Positions 7,232 to 15,963 of a stretch of DNA of 33,430 nt are shown piece by piece. Origin of the DNA: Methanothermococcus sp. (lineage in GTDB: Archaea > AGJL01 > Methanococci > Methanococcales > Methanococcaceae); NCBI RefSeq assembly GCF_015523155.1, contig NZ_WAKW01000057.1, positions 1 to 33,430 on the forward strand. Direction: 5' to 3'. Each line of letters starts with the position of its first letter. Positions within the stretch are counted from its first letter, which is position 1. Below the pieces are notes generated by a model. That model had not been told where the DNA came from. It saw only the letters and a program-made list of their open reading frames with translations, and did no database searches. The translations under genes were made by a program, and so were the position numbers.

Positions 7232-9567
7232 TTATAATATTATATTTTTTAGCATATGTTCTGGATTTTCCTGATATTGCCTAATTAAATTACTCACATC
7301 ATTTACATTCCGTATATTGTTTTTGATGGCATATTTAAGTACTTCTATTCTACTTAACCTATCTTCTATGAGCTCGTCTCTTGATATACCCGCAATATTG
7401 CAAACCTCTTCTTCCCACATACATATACCTTCTTTTTTAATTTCGTCGGTGATACCATCATACTTAAAAAGTCCAGTTTTTGAGATATCCTCCCCAGAAC
7501 CTGTAATTTCAGTAATTCCCAATATTCTTCTCACTGTCATTCTATTTCTTTTAATCCGTTGTTGGTTTATAATAAAATCAAGAGATGATAACATAACCTT
7601 TGGAACATTCATTGGAGGATTTATTAATCTAGTTATTGCCTCATCTGCACTATTTGCGTGAAGTGTTCCAGAACAGTTTGAAATGATGAATCCACCATAT
7701 TTACCTGCAATGTATGTATGGTTATCTTCAACTGTTAAATCATAAATATATCCACTGTATTTAATTTCTTCAACACTTACAACTTTATCCCAATATACAT
7801 CTGAATTAGTATTTAATATTTTTATTATATTTAATTTTATTCTTGGAATATTTCTTATATAGCTATTATTAATTAAACTTTTAGTTTTTAATTTATTGAG
7901 GGTATTAATTTTAACATTTGGTATGGTATCTATGGAATTTTTGGATTTAAATATATTATTTAATACATTGTTTGTATCATATGTGTTATTCTTATTAATT
8001 TTTGATACTTTTGGAATTGCAATGTAATCATTAACCTTTACCATTTCAGAATTAATTTCAAATATCTTGTCATTTTTTATAATATACATTGGATGATCGT
8101 GAGTAAGTGTTATTTCTTTACCACTTTTAGTTTTTATTTTTATTAAGTTTCCAGAATATTTTTTTCTCCAAACTCGTGATACTAATTTATCTTCAATTTT
8201 TAATGTGTTTTTATTGAAACTTTTAATGAATATATTTTCATTCGATATATCTATCCATTCAAATCCATTATTTTCTTTTACTTTTGTTGAATTATATTTT
8301 TTGAAAAATTCATCCACAAATTCTCCAATAATTATATTAATTCCACTGGATAAATATATGGGTTCATCTTTTACTAATGCACCATCATGACCCGTATTCA
8401 TAGCAACCAAAAGAGAATGAGCTTCACTACCTCTAACCTCTCCTACAAATATTCTATCTGGTCTCATCCTTAATGCATTTTTGATTAAATCATCCATTGT
8501 GATTTCATAGTTTGGAATTCCAGGTTTTGGAGGTCTCGTAATCATTTTTATTACATGATCATGGGGAATTTGCAGTTCTGGTGTATCTTCTATTGTTATA
8601 ATTCTATCGGAATACATGGAAAACATTGAAATAACATTAAGAGTTGTGGTTTTTCCTGAACCAGTTCCTCCCACAATCAGCGTATTTGCAGGTTTTGCTC
8701 CGAAGTATCCTTCAACAGCCTGCCATAAAAATGCTGCAAGTTCAAGGTCAAAAGTTTTATATTTAATTAAATCGATAATAGTCAAAGGATCAGCTGAAAA
8801 CTTACGAATGGTTAGTGTGCTGCCATTCAATGTAACATCCTGTGTTGTGGCATTAACCCTACTACCATCTGGTAAAAAGGCATCTAACATTGGCGTCCTA
8901 GAGTCTATCGTTCTTCCAGCAAGCATGGCAATATTTTCTATAATTCTTGTTAATTCACTATTATTTAATGTGATATTTGTTTTGCACATTTGATATTTTC
9001 TATGAAATACAAAAATAGGTTGATTAACACCATTTACCATGATTTCTTCTAAATTAGTATCTTTTAATGGAACTTCCAAAAATCCTAATTTACCTATGGT
9101 TAAATAGAAATATTTGGCTAAATTTTGTATTTCGAGAGATTTTAAATTTAAATCATTTTTATCAGAATAATTTATTAAATATCTTTGTATATCTTCTATT
9201 CTTTGAAATCCTCCCTCCGTTATATCAGATTTTATTTCTGAAATATATTTATTAGGAATCTTGGAAAAGGTATCCATTATTTGATAGACCTCTGGAATAG
9301 TATAATATACTCTTCCTTCCCTATTTTCTATAATTATATTAAATATAACATCGTCAATTTTTAAAGAGTAATTATCAAAAACATTCTTAGGCACAATAAT
9401 TCGATTATTGGATGATTTAGATAAAAATGTTTCTGTTTTAGTTTTTGAAGTGGAAATATTTTGGATAGGTTTAGATTCAGTTTTTATTTCTTTGGTTAAT
9501 CCCGTTTTTTTTTAAGTTCTGGAGATGGTTTTATTTCTTTATTTTTAATTTTATCAAAAAGACCCAT
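7232..9567 (-). CDS. klbA: KlbA-type secretion ATPase (TadA/VirB11 family) with intein; reading frame broken near the 5' end
   Basis: The main frame encodes 720 residues from a weak GTG at 9394. The true start is probably ATG 9567, with GGTGAT 3 bases upstream. From there 23 codons run to a TAA at 9496-9498, but a -1 shift at the nine-A run (9505-9513) joins an open frame straight into KlbA, giving about 778 residues before splicing and 543 after. The ATPase shows Walker A GGTGSGKTT (residues 242-250 of the GTG frame), the Asp box TIEDTPELQ, Walker B region RIFVGEVRGSEA and the His box. It powers assembly of type IV-like pili with the two TadC-like proteins downstream. The intein sits between GHDG and CSGTLHAN. 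The shift may be a mutation, slippage on the A-run, or a sequencing error. Confidence 0.85.
7676..8380 (-). other. KlbA intein, Ala1 type (class 2), 235 residues
   Basis: The intein runs from Ala339 to Asn573 of the GTG-start frame. The N-terminal junction is GHDG then ALVKDEPIYLSSG; the C-terminal junction is GGFIISN then Cys574 (CSGTLHAN). Block B is LTHDHPMYI. The first residue is Ala, not Cys or Ser, as in the known Methanocaldococcus KlbA intein, which splices by direct attack of the +1 Cys. The penultimate residue is Ser rather than His, also as in that allele. No LAGLIDADG motif is seen. At 235 residues it is longer than the roughly 168-residue M. jannaschii allele; an Asn/Ile/Lys-rich insert lies about residues 463-535, where an endonuclease would sit. 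Confidence 0.9.
9496..9567 (-). CDS. Short 5' segment of klbA (23 codons) before the A-run frameshift
   Basis: ATG at 9567 follows GGTGAT (9571-9576) with the standard 3-base spacing and lies 20 bases after the TFB stop. It encodes MGLFDKIKNKEIKPSPELKKK then RD and a stop. The nine A (T on the plus strand, 9505-9513) encode the lysines. After a -1 shift, translation would pass through a polar, Lys/Thr/Ser-rich linker that is open all the way into KlbA. This segment is therefore read as the true N terminus of klbA, not a separate gene. Confidence 0.7.
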   Translation of the reverse strand: MGLFDKIKNKEIKPSPELKKKRD

Positions 9568-9586
9568 AATATCACCGAGTGTAATT

Positions 9587-12055
9587 TTATAGGGTTACAT
9601 CAATGTCCAAATGTTCTGTTAATTCCTTATATCTGTTTCTAATGGTTACCTCTGTAACGCCTGCAACATCTGCAACTTCTCTCTGGGTTCTTCTAGTGCC
9701 ATGCAGAACACTTGCAATATATATTGCAGCAGCTGCAACCCCAGTTGGTCCCCTACCACTTGTTAAGCCTTTTTCATTGGCTTTTTGAAGTATTGCAATT
9801 GCTTTTGATTCTACCTCCCCAGGTAATTTAAGTTCTGATGCAAATCTTGGCACATAATCTATTGGATTTGTTGGAGCAAGTCTTATTTTTAATTCTCTTG
9901 AAATAAATCTGTATGTTCTTCCGATTTCTTTTCTATCTACTCTGGATATTTCTGCAATTTCGTCAAGAGTTCTTGGAACTTTACATCTTCTACATGCGGC
10001 ATAGAGAGCTGCGGCAGCTACCCCCTCAATACTTCTACCCCTGATTAATCCTTTTTCTACGGCACCCCTATATAGAACTGCGGCGTTTTCCCTAACATTT
10101 CTTGGAAGACCCAATTTTGAAGCTATTCTATCTAATTCAGAGAGGGCGAATGCTAAGTTTCTTTCAGAAGCATCTGAAACTCTTATTCTTCTCTGCCATT
10201 TTCTCAATCTATATAGCTGAGCTCTCCTATCTGCTGATATGTCCTTCCCATAGCTATCTTTATTTCTCCAATCGATTACTGTGGATAATCCTTTGTCATG
10301 TATAGTATTATGCAGAACAAATGCTCCATACCCTGCAACGAAGTTTTCAGCATTTGGAACTGTTAAATCGTAGGCATATCCATTTGTTGGCTTTGTTTTG
10401 GTTAATTTCTTAATTTTTAAGAATATAAAATCTGAGTTAGCAAGTTTTTCAAGTTTCCTATCATTATATTTTTTGGCAATATCCAATGCAAGAGCCCTAC
10501 TTATTCTATTCCTATCCCTACATTTCCATCCTTTTTTGTATTCAACTGGTGCGGGAATTAGATTCTCAACAGGTGGCTTTTTGTTTTCTCTACTGTATTC
10601 TTTAAGATATCCTAATTTTACGATATATTCTGGATTTGTAATCCTCAATATGTATGATTTTGAGTCCTTTATATATTGCCCATTTAACTCATGACCTTTA
10701 ATGGTTTCACAGTTATAATTTGAATTAATACCCAATTGTAGCAATAGAATCATTAAGTCGTTTATTAGTTCTTTTGATGAAGAAACAGCCGTTAATTGAA
10801 TTGTGCTGTATTTTTCATTTACATATAAATTTCCATCTCCATTAAAGTATCCTTTTAAAAATTCTATTTTTAGATTTTCAGGAAGGTGGTATATTATTGA
10901 TGGAACCCTTTTTTCCTTTGCACCGGATTTAATATTTAGTGCCTTAAATAATTCTACAAATATCTTATTTGTAATTTCAATTTGAACTGCTGATTTATTG
11001 TTATTTCTGTCATACAATTTAGGTTTAATTCCAAATTTTTTAAAGAATGAAACAACCTCGTTAATGTATTTCTCTTCATGTTTTCCAAATGAAAATACAA
11101 TCCTATTATTGTCATAATGTCCTTCAGCAATGTAGTATCCCAATATTTTAGCAAACTCTTCATCTATTTTTAATTTTGATGGCATTTTTAATCCAGAACC
11201 ATATCTAACGGTTGCATGTTCAGGAATTGGAATTTTAGAATTTAACACATACTCAACAGGTGCAGATTGATTCTTTTTCCAGTTTTTATTATCGCATGGA
11301 TGGTTAAATTGAACATAACATCCTTTTAATAATTTTGTTAAGTTTAATTCAATATTATATTCAATATTTGGCAACTTTTTTGCAAGAACTAAATAATCTC
11401 CTTCTTTAAGCTCATCTACTCTAGTCTCTACAACTTCACCATCTTTAAGTGCAAATACGCTGTGGCTCCCCGTGGTTTTTATGTGCTTATTTCCTTCAAC
11501 TACGATATCATATACTTCATTTACTGGATGTCTTGAAACTTCGGATACCTTCATGTAGTTAAATTTATAATCGCTGTTAAAGGCAATTACTTCCAAATTT
11601 TTATCTTCAATATTGGCAATCTCTAAGATTCCAGATTTTCTAATGTTTTTAGAGTTTTCGATGTATTTATCAATTAATTCCCCAATTTTTACAATTTTTA
11701 TATTTTCATTTTCTTTAATTATTATAGGTTCATTGTAATCTACACTATATGTCATTGGAGCTCCGACCCTACTTCTTTTAACCCTTTGTTCGTGGTCAAA
11801 TGCTCTCCATTCAGGACCTACATCAAATAAATTCTGCTGTAAAACACATCCACAATCTGCACAGACGATTTCAGCCCTTTCGTAATCTTTAATAACATTT
11901 TTACTTCCACAGATTGGGCAAATTAGCTCTTCTTCTTTTTCAATAATAACATTTTTAGAGGAATCTTCGTTAATTGGTGGTCTTTCCATTATTTTTTTTT
12001 CCTCTTTTTTTGTTTCTTCGCTCTTTTTTTGTTTTGACACTAATTTCATTTCCAT
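9587..12055 (-). CDS. tfb: Transcription initiation factor IIB (TFB) precursor with intein
   Basis: The 822-residue precursor becomes a 342-residue TFB after removal of residues 104-583. The N-terminal zinc ribbon has CPIC (C46, C49) and CADC (C65, C68), preceded by a Lys/Glu-rich extension of about 40 residues. The B-finger region ([13 protein letters not shown]) is split by the intein and resumes at [17 protein letters not shown]. Two cyclin repeats follow (residues about 630-720 and 728-815), ending with the helix-turn-helix [21 protein letters not shown] that contacts the BRE. TFB bridges TBP and RNA polymerase at promoters. GGTG lies 5 bases before ATG. It leads into klbA 20 bases downstream. 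Since TFB is essential, splicing must be efficient. Confidence 0.97.
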   Translation of the reverse strand: MEMKLVSKQKKSEETKKEEKKIMERPPINEDSSKNVIIEKEEELICPICGSKNVIKDYERAEIVCADCGCVLQQNLFDVGPEWRAFDHEQRVKRSRVGAPMTYSVDYNEPIIIKENENIKIVKIGELIDKYIENSKNIRKSGILEIANIEDKNLEVIAFNSDYKFNYMKVSEVSRHPVNEVYDIVVEGNKHIKTTGSHSVFALKDGEVVETRVDELKEGDYLVLAKKLPNIEYNIELNLTKLLKGCYVQFNHPCDNKNWKKNQSAPVEYVLNSKIPIPEHATVRYGSGLKMPSKLKIDEEFAKILGYYIAEGHYDNNRIVFSFGKHEEKYINEVVSFFKKFGIKPKLYDRNNNKSAVQIEITNKIFVELFKALNIKSGAKEKRVPSIIYHLPENLKIEFLKGYFNGDGNLYVNEKYSTIQLTAVSSSKELINDLMILLLQLGINSNYNCETIKGHELNGQYIKDSKSYILRITNPEYIVKLGYLKEYSRENKKPPVENLIPAPVEYKKGWKCRDRNRISRALALDIAKKYNDRKLEKLANSDFIFLKIKKLTKTKPTNGYAYDLTVPNAENFVAGYGAFVLHNTIHDKGLSTVIDWRNKDSYGKDISADRRAQLYRLRKWQRRIRVSDASERNLAFALSELDRIASKLGLPRNVRENAAVLYRGAVEKGLIRGRSIEGVAAAALYAACRRCKVPRTLDEIAEISRVDRKEIGRTYRFISRELKIRLAPTNPIDYVPRFASELKLPGEVESKAIAILQKANEKGLTSGRGPTGVAAAAIYIASVLHGTRRTQREVADVAGVTEVTIRNRYKELTEHLDIDVTL
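10307..11746 (-). other. TFB intein with LAGLIDADG homing endonuclease, 480 residues
   Basis: The intein spans Ser104 to Asn583. Junctions are GAPMTY then SVDYNEPI, and GAFVLHN then Thr584 (TIHDKG). Block B is [10 protein letters not shown] with the TxxH pattern, and the C-terminal end has the canonical His-Asn. Two endonuclease motifs are visible: LGYYIAEG (residues 305-312, the acidic residue being Glu) and LKGYFNGDG (400-408, Asp). Both acidic residues are kept, so the endonuclease may be active. The insertion point matches, as far as I recall, the M. jannaschii TFIIB intein, but this one is longer than that allele (about 335 residues). No GAGCTC site occurs inside it, although both flanking extein parts have one. 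Confidence 0.95.
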
Positions 12056-12163
12056 AATTACACCATCATGGAATATGCATAAAATATTAAAATAAATAAT
12101 AATTTTTTAGATAATAATAAATATGATAAATGCTCATAAATTTGATATAATTAATTAAAATAA

Positions 12164-12439
12164 TTATTTCGACCGTTTTTTATATCGCTTCTTCTGCACT
12201 TTTTTAGCATCTGAAATAACCGCTTCCCCAACTTCAAGTGCCTTATTGCCAACTGCATCGTTAAAGGGTATTATTTCCACATACGGTTTATTAACAGGTC
12301 CAAAAACATCATAAATCTTCCCAAGCTTCGTTCTACCCTCAGTTTTTAAAAAAACAATAGCATTTATTTGAGGTTGGCGGTCTGTTCTTCCAATTATTTT
12401 CCCCTTAGGAGTTTTATGCAATATTTTTATTTTTTTCAA
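12164..12439 (-). CDS. gar1: H/ACA RNA-protein complex protein Gar1
   Basis: A 91-residue basic protein with the Gar1 beta-barrel pattern: KGKIIGRTDRQPQINAIVFL, then KLGKIYDVFGPVNKPYVEI, and a Lys/Arg-rich tail (KKVQKKRYKKRSK). Gar1 binds Cbf5 in H/ACA guide RNPs, which make pseudouridine in rRNA. The start is a TTG at 12439, chosen because GGAGGAG lies 5 bases upstream. A gar1-tfb pairing is common in archaea. About 108 AT-rich bases separate it from TFB. Two TATA-like sequences on this strand lie near 12500-12540, giving a divergent arrangement with RuBisCO. Length is normal for archaeal Gar1. Confidence 0.92.
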   Translation of the reverse strand: MKKIKILHKTPKGKIIGRTDRQPQINAIVFLKTEGRTKLGKIYDVFGPVNKPYVEIIPFNDAVGNKALEVGEAVISDAKKVQKKRYKKRSK

Positions 12440-12730
12440 AATTACTCCTCCGAGCTCCTTAAATCATGTATTTAAAATTATTGATTTATTAATTGTTAAT
12501 CTATGATATATAAACAATCACTACTACTATATAAATGTTTCGAAAAATATATATAGGCGTTTCCAAAATTGAATAATTAATTCTTATATTATGTATGGTA
12601 TATCATATATTAATCATCATATATTATCCTATCACGCATATTTCACCAATATAATAAAAATATCATGAGGGATAAGTATAATAAATATGAATATTATAAT
12701 AATAGATATAAACTAAAAAAGGGAGATAAT
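12440..12730. promoter_or_regulatory. Divergent promoter region between gar1 and RuBisCO
   Basis: This 291-base AT-rich stretch has no gene. Leftward TATA-like words (TTTATATA near 12530-12540 and near 12503-12514) can serve gar1. Rightward, a CGAAAAATATATATA sequence at 12541-12555 has a BRE/TATA look and could serve RuBisCO, giving a long leader; another A/T box near 12650-12660 would give a shorter one. GGGAGAT at 12721-12727 is the RuBisCO ribosome binding site. A GAGCTC lies at 12452-12457 in the gar1 leader. The promoter choices are by eye. Confidence 0.4.
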
Positions 12731-14008
12731 ATGGATTATTTAGAAGTCGGCTATGAACCAAAGGATAATGAACTACTTTCATGCATGATTGTAAAGGCTG
12801 AAAACCTTGAAAAGGCGGCAAATGATATTGCAGGTGAGAGCTCCATAGGAACATGGACTGAATTAAAAACAATGAAAAGCGAAGTATATGAAAAACTTAG
12901 ACCAAAGGTATATGAAATAAAAGAGATTGGAAGTGAGGGGAACAATAAAATTGGACTGGTAAAAATAGCCTATCCATTGGATGATTTTGAGCCAAACAAC
13001 ATGCCAGGAACTCTTGCAGGTATAGCAGGGAACATTTTTGGAATGAAATACTTAAAAGGATTAAGAATATTGGATTTTAGGTTTCCAAAAGAATTTATAG
13101 ATTGCTATTCTGGACCAAAATATGGGATAAAGGGCATAAGAAACCTATTAAATGTGAAGGAAAGACCATTAGTTGGAACAATAGTTAAGCCAAAAGTTGG
13201 GTTAAATTCCGAAGAACATGCAAAAGTGGCATATAACTCATGGGTTGGTGGTTGCGATATAGTAAAGGATGATGAAAACCTTGTTTCACAGGATTTCAAT
13301 AAATTTGAAGATAGATTGTATAAAGTATTAGAATACAGGGATAAGGCAGAGTCTGAAACTGGTGAAAAGAAGATATACATGCCAAATATCACCGCACCAT
13401 ATCGGGAAATGGTAAGAAGAGCTGAGCTCGTAGAGGATGCAAAATGTGAGTATGCCATGATTGATGTTGTGGTGCTTGGGTTTTCAGCAGTTCAGCAGAT
13501 TAGAGAGGAAGGTTTTGATTTTGTAATTCATGCCCATAGAGCAATGCATGCGGCAATCACCCGTTCCAAAGAATGGGGCATATCAATGCTTGCACTTGCA
13601 AAAATATACAGATTATTGGGTGTTGACCAACTCCATATTGGGACAGTTGTTGGAAAGATGGAAGGGGTAAAAGAGGAGGTATGCAGTATAAGGGATGAAA
13701 TAGTGTTGGAGGATGTTGAAAAAGATGATAAATATAAGTTCTTTGACCAGAAATGGTATGGATTAAACAATGTATTTCCAGTATCATCAGGAGGGGTTTA
13801 TCCTAAATTAGTTCCAGAAATTGTAAATATCTTTGGAAAGGATGTAATTATTCAAGCAGGTGGTGGTATTCACGGACATCCAGATGGCACAGTTGCAGGA
13901 GCTCGGGCAATGAGGGCATCAATTGAGGCAGCCGCTGAGGGCATCCCACTAAGTGAAAAAGCGGAAGAAGTTCCAGAACTTAAAAAGGCATTAGAATATT
14001 GGAAATAA
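12731..14008 (+). CDS. rbcL: Ribulose-1,5-bisphosphate carboxylase, archaeal type III
   Basis: The 425-residue protein keeps the RuBisCO active site: K153 (GTIVKPKVGL), the carbamylated lysine K179 with D181-E182 (IVKDDEN), H269-R270 (HAHRAMHAA), loop-6 K309 (GTVVGKMEG), S352/S353 (SSGGVYP) and the phosphate-binding GGGIHGHP (377-384). Type III enzymes in methanogens take ribulose bisphosphate, made from AMP or ribose phosphates, to two 3-phosphoglycerates, linking nucleoside salvage to central carbon metabolism; this is family knowledge. The start at 12731 is chosen over an in-frame ATG 66 bases upstream because GGGAGAT lies directly before it and family alignment begins there. The T-rich stretch after the stop looks like a terminator. 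No small subunit is present, as expected for this type. Confidence 0.95.
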   Translation: MDYLEVGYEPKDNELLSCMIVKAENLEKAANDIAGESSIGTWTELKTMKSEVYEKLRPKVYEIKEIGSEGNNKIGLVKIAYPLDDFEPNNMPGTLAGIAGNIFGMKYLKGLRILDFRFPKEFIDCYSGPKYGIKGIRNLLNVKERPLVGTIVKPKVGLNSEEHAKVAYNSWVGGCDIVKDDENLVSQDFNKFEDRLYKVLEYRDKAESETGEKKIYMPNITAPYREMVRRAELVEDAKCEYAMIDVVVLGFSAVQQIREEGFDFVIHAHRAMHAAITRSKEWGISMLALAKIYRLLGVDQLHIGTVVGKMEGVKEEVCSIRDEIVLEDVEKDDKYKFFDQKWYGLNNVFPVSSGGVYPKLVPEIVNIFGKDVIIQAGGGIHGHPDGTVAGARAMRASIEAAAEGIPLSEKAEEVPELKKALEYWK

Positions 14009-14062
14009 TTTTTAATTATATTTCTATTTTTATTTCTTTCTTTTTAATTATTTTAATTTTAA
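14009..14062 (+). terminator. T-rich archaeal terminator after RuBisCO
   Basis: Repeated T-runs of 4-5 (TTTTT, TTTCT, TTTTTATTTC, TTTTTAATTATTTT) follow the RuBisCO stop on the coding strand. Archaeal RNA polymerase stops at such T-runs without needing a hairpin. No strong stem is seen. Confidence 0.5.
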
Positions 14063-14136
14063 TTTTATTTTACATCAGTTATTAATTTATACCATAAAGA
14101 AATACTATTTTAACCAAAATAATTTAGGAGATTAAA

Positions 14137-15222
14137 ATGGATGCCGTAGAAGTGTTGGAAAACTCAATTAAAGCATATAAATTAACAACAAAGTATCATG
14201 GAAACTACACCGATTTAAAGAGAGCTCTGTTTTTAGGATGGTATTGTAATTTAACCGAACCTTGCAAATTTTGCTATATGTCATCCCAAAAGCCGAAAAT
14301 AAAAGACCCAAAATCTGCAAGAAGAAGGATTGAAACCATACTTGCAGAGGCAATATTGATGAAGAGAATAGGCTGGAAATTGGAGTTTATCTCTGGCGGG
14401 TATGGTTATACAGTGGAGGAATTAAATGATATACTTGAAATGGTTTCCTATGTTCAAAAATCAAAACAGTATTTAAATGTTGGAATAGTGGATTTTGAGA
14501 ATTTGAATTTAGATGTAATTGAAGGAGTAGTTGGGGCAATTGAAACAGTAAATGCGGAGCTCCACAATTATTTATGCCCACAAAAACCAATTGATAAAAC
14601 AAAGAAAATGCTTTTAAGAGCCAAGGATTACAATTTAAAAACTGGAATTACTATAATATTGGGCATGGGTGAAAAGGAAGAAGATATCGAAAAACTTTTA
14701 AATTTGATTGAAGAGCTCGACCTAAATAGGATTACATTTTATTCATTAAATCCGCAAAAAGAAACAATATTTGAGGGAAAACCATCTATTACCACATTGG
14801 AGTATATGAATTGGGTTTCATCTGTTCGGCTCAATTTTCCAAAGATGGAAATAATTACAGGAACATGGGTTGATAAACTTACCAATATAGGTCCATTAAT
14901 AATGAGCGGTTCAAATACCATTACAAAGTTTCCATTATTTAGTATATTCGGAAAGAAGGAGGGAATCGCAGTTGAAAAAGAAATAAAATCTACTGGAAGG
15001 GAACTACTGGGGACTTTTTCAGATATTGAAGTGTTGGAAGGAAAAAAGAAGCTTAAAAATACGCCTTATATTGATGAAGATATAATAATAAGTGATAAAA
15101 ACATGGAACAACTGGGATCTCTAAAAGATAAAATTGATGATAAAGTAAATAGTTATATTTTGAGAACCTTAAAGAGAGTTAATAATATAGGTGGTGGATT
15201 AAACATCCACATTGATAAATAA
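14137..15222 (+). CDS. hcgA: HcgA/HmdB-like radical SAM protein
   Basis: This 361-residue protein has the atypical radical SAM cysteine motif C37-x5-C43-x2-C46 (WYCNLTEPCKFCYMSS), diagnostic of HmdB/HcgA rather than the usual CX3CX2C. The body resembles biotin synthase-like TIM barrels, with FISGGYGY (SAM-binding GG-like motif) and GITIILGMGE. HcgA takes part in making the iron-guanylylpyridinol cofactor of Hmd, the H2-forming methylene-tetrahydromethanopterin dehydrogenase. GGAG sits a few bases before ATG. In M. jannaschii the related gene is, from memory, next to hmd and just past tfb; here RuBisCO is the upstream neighbour and neither hmd nor hcgB-G is in the window. A paralogue with another product is possible. 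Confidence 0.75.
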   Translation: MDAVEVLENSIKAYKLTTKYHGNYTDLKRALFLGWYCNLTEPCKFCYMSSQKPKIKDPKSARRRIETILAEAILMKRIGWKLEFISGGYGYTVEELNDILEMVSYVQKSKQYLNVGIVDFENLNLDVIEGVVGAIETVNAELHNYLCPQKPIDKTKKMLLRAKDYNLKTGITIILGMGEKEEDIEKLLNLIEELDLNRITFYSLNPQKETIFEGKPSITTLEYMNWVSSVRLNFPKMEIITGTWVDKLTNIGPLIMSGSNTITKFPLFSIFGKKEGIAVEKEIKSTGRELLGTFSDIEVLEGKKKLKNTPYIDEDIIISDKNMEQLGSLKDKIDDKVNSYILRTLKRVNNIGGGLNIHIDK

Positions 15223-15243
15223 ACAAATAAATGAAGGGAAACA

Positions 15244-15963
15244 ATGAAAATAAACGAAGAACTTAAAATATTGTCTGAAAGATTAGAAGAAATATTCCAT
15301 AAGGTTTATGAAATATTAAAAAATAAAGAACTAACAGATAGAACTTTGGATTATGAAGTGTTAAATATATTGAAAAAGTACGAAATAGCAGAAGATAATT
15401 TAAAAATAAAATTTTCAGAACCTAACGATGAAATTTATAGCGTTGAAGGTGGAAGAACCCCTTATGACTTATTATGTTATGGAAAAATTAACAAAAAAGA
15501 ATTTGTAATATTTATAAACAATAAATACGGAAACCTAAATAGCACTGCACGAAATGATGTAACTACATATAATAATCTTTTAAGATTGTACTTAGGTATC
15601 GATAAACAACGATTAACATCAAAAATTACAATTGATGGAGATTTAATATATAGGAGAGTTTCTGGAAAAGAAATTGTAGCTTATGCAGTATTTGTAGTAG
15701 ATAATAAAAAAAGAGGATTTAATTTTTTCTTATTAGAAGAAATCTATGATGAATTTTATATAAATCCAAGAAATACAATGTTTCAAATAAAATACCGTCC
15801 GTCTATTGAATCTCCTATGGATTATTATTCCTTTGTAATCAAATTAATAAACTCCATTTTAAAATCCCTCCAAAAAAGCATAAATTCAATAGAAACAGAG
15901 ATTATTGTTTTAAACGCCATTAAAGAACAGATATTAAAATTAAAGGGGACAGAACATGAGTAA
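15244..15963 (+). CDS. Probable type II restriction endonuclease
   Basis: I do not recognise a named family for this 239-residue protein. The assignment rests mainly on context: its last 8 bases overlap the start of a clear DNA adenine methyltransferase. A possible PD-(D/E)xK nuclease core is seen as TPYDLL (D75), then a hydrophobic strand FVIFINNKYG with K94, about 19 residues apart; the residue two before the lysine is Asn, a tolerated but not ideal variant. The N-terminal 60 residues are helical and charged; no membrane segment is seen. It starts 21 bases after the HcgA-like gene with a GAAGGGAAAC leader. It would cut unmodified DNA at the sequence protected by the partner methylase. It could instead be a non-nuclease partner. 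Confidence 0.6.
   Translation: MKINEELKILSERLEEIFHKVYEILKNKELTDRTLDYEVLNILKKYEIAEDNLKIKFSEPNDEIYSVEGGRTPYDLLCYGKINKKEFVIFINNKYGNLNSTARNDVTTYNNLLRLYLGIDKQRLTSKITIDGDLIYRRVSGKEIVAYAVFVVDNKKRGFNFFLLEEIYDEFYINPRNTMFQIKYRPSIESPMDYYSFVIKLINSILKSLQKSINSIETEIIVLNAIKEQILKLKGTEHE

Noticed and set aside
8616-8993. 125-residue open frame on the plus strand inside klbA
   Set aside because: It mirrors the conserved ATPase core on the other strand and has no start signals.
12665-12730. 22-residue N-terminal extension of RuBisCO
   Set aside because: A good ribosome binding site (GGGAGAT) lies just before ATG 12731, and family members begin at that point.
13105-13458. 117-residue open frame antisense to RuBisCO
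   Set aside because: It is fully covered by the conserved RuBisCO gene and lacks a ribosome binding site.
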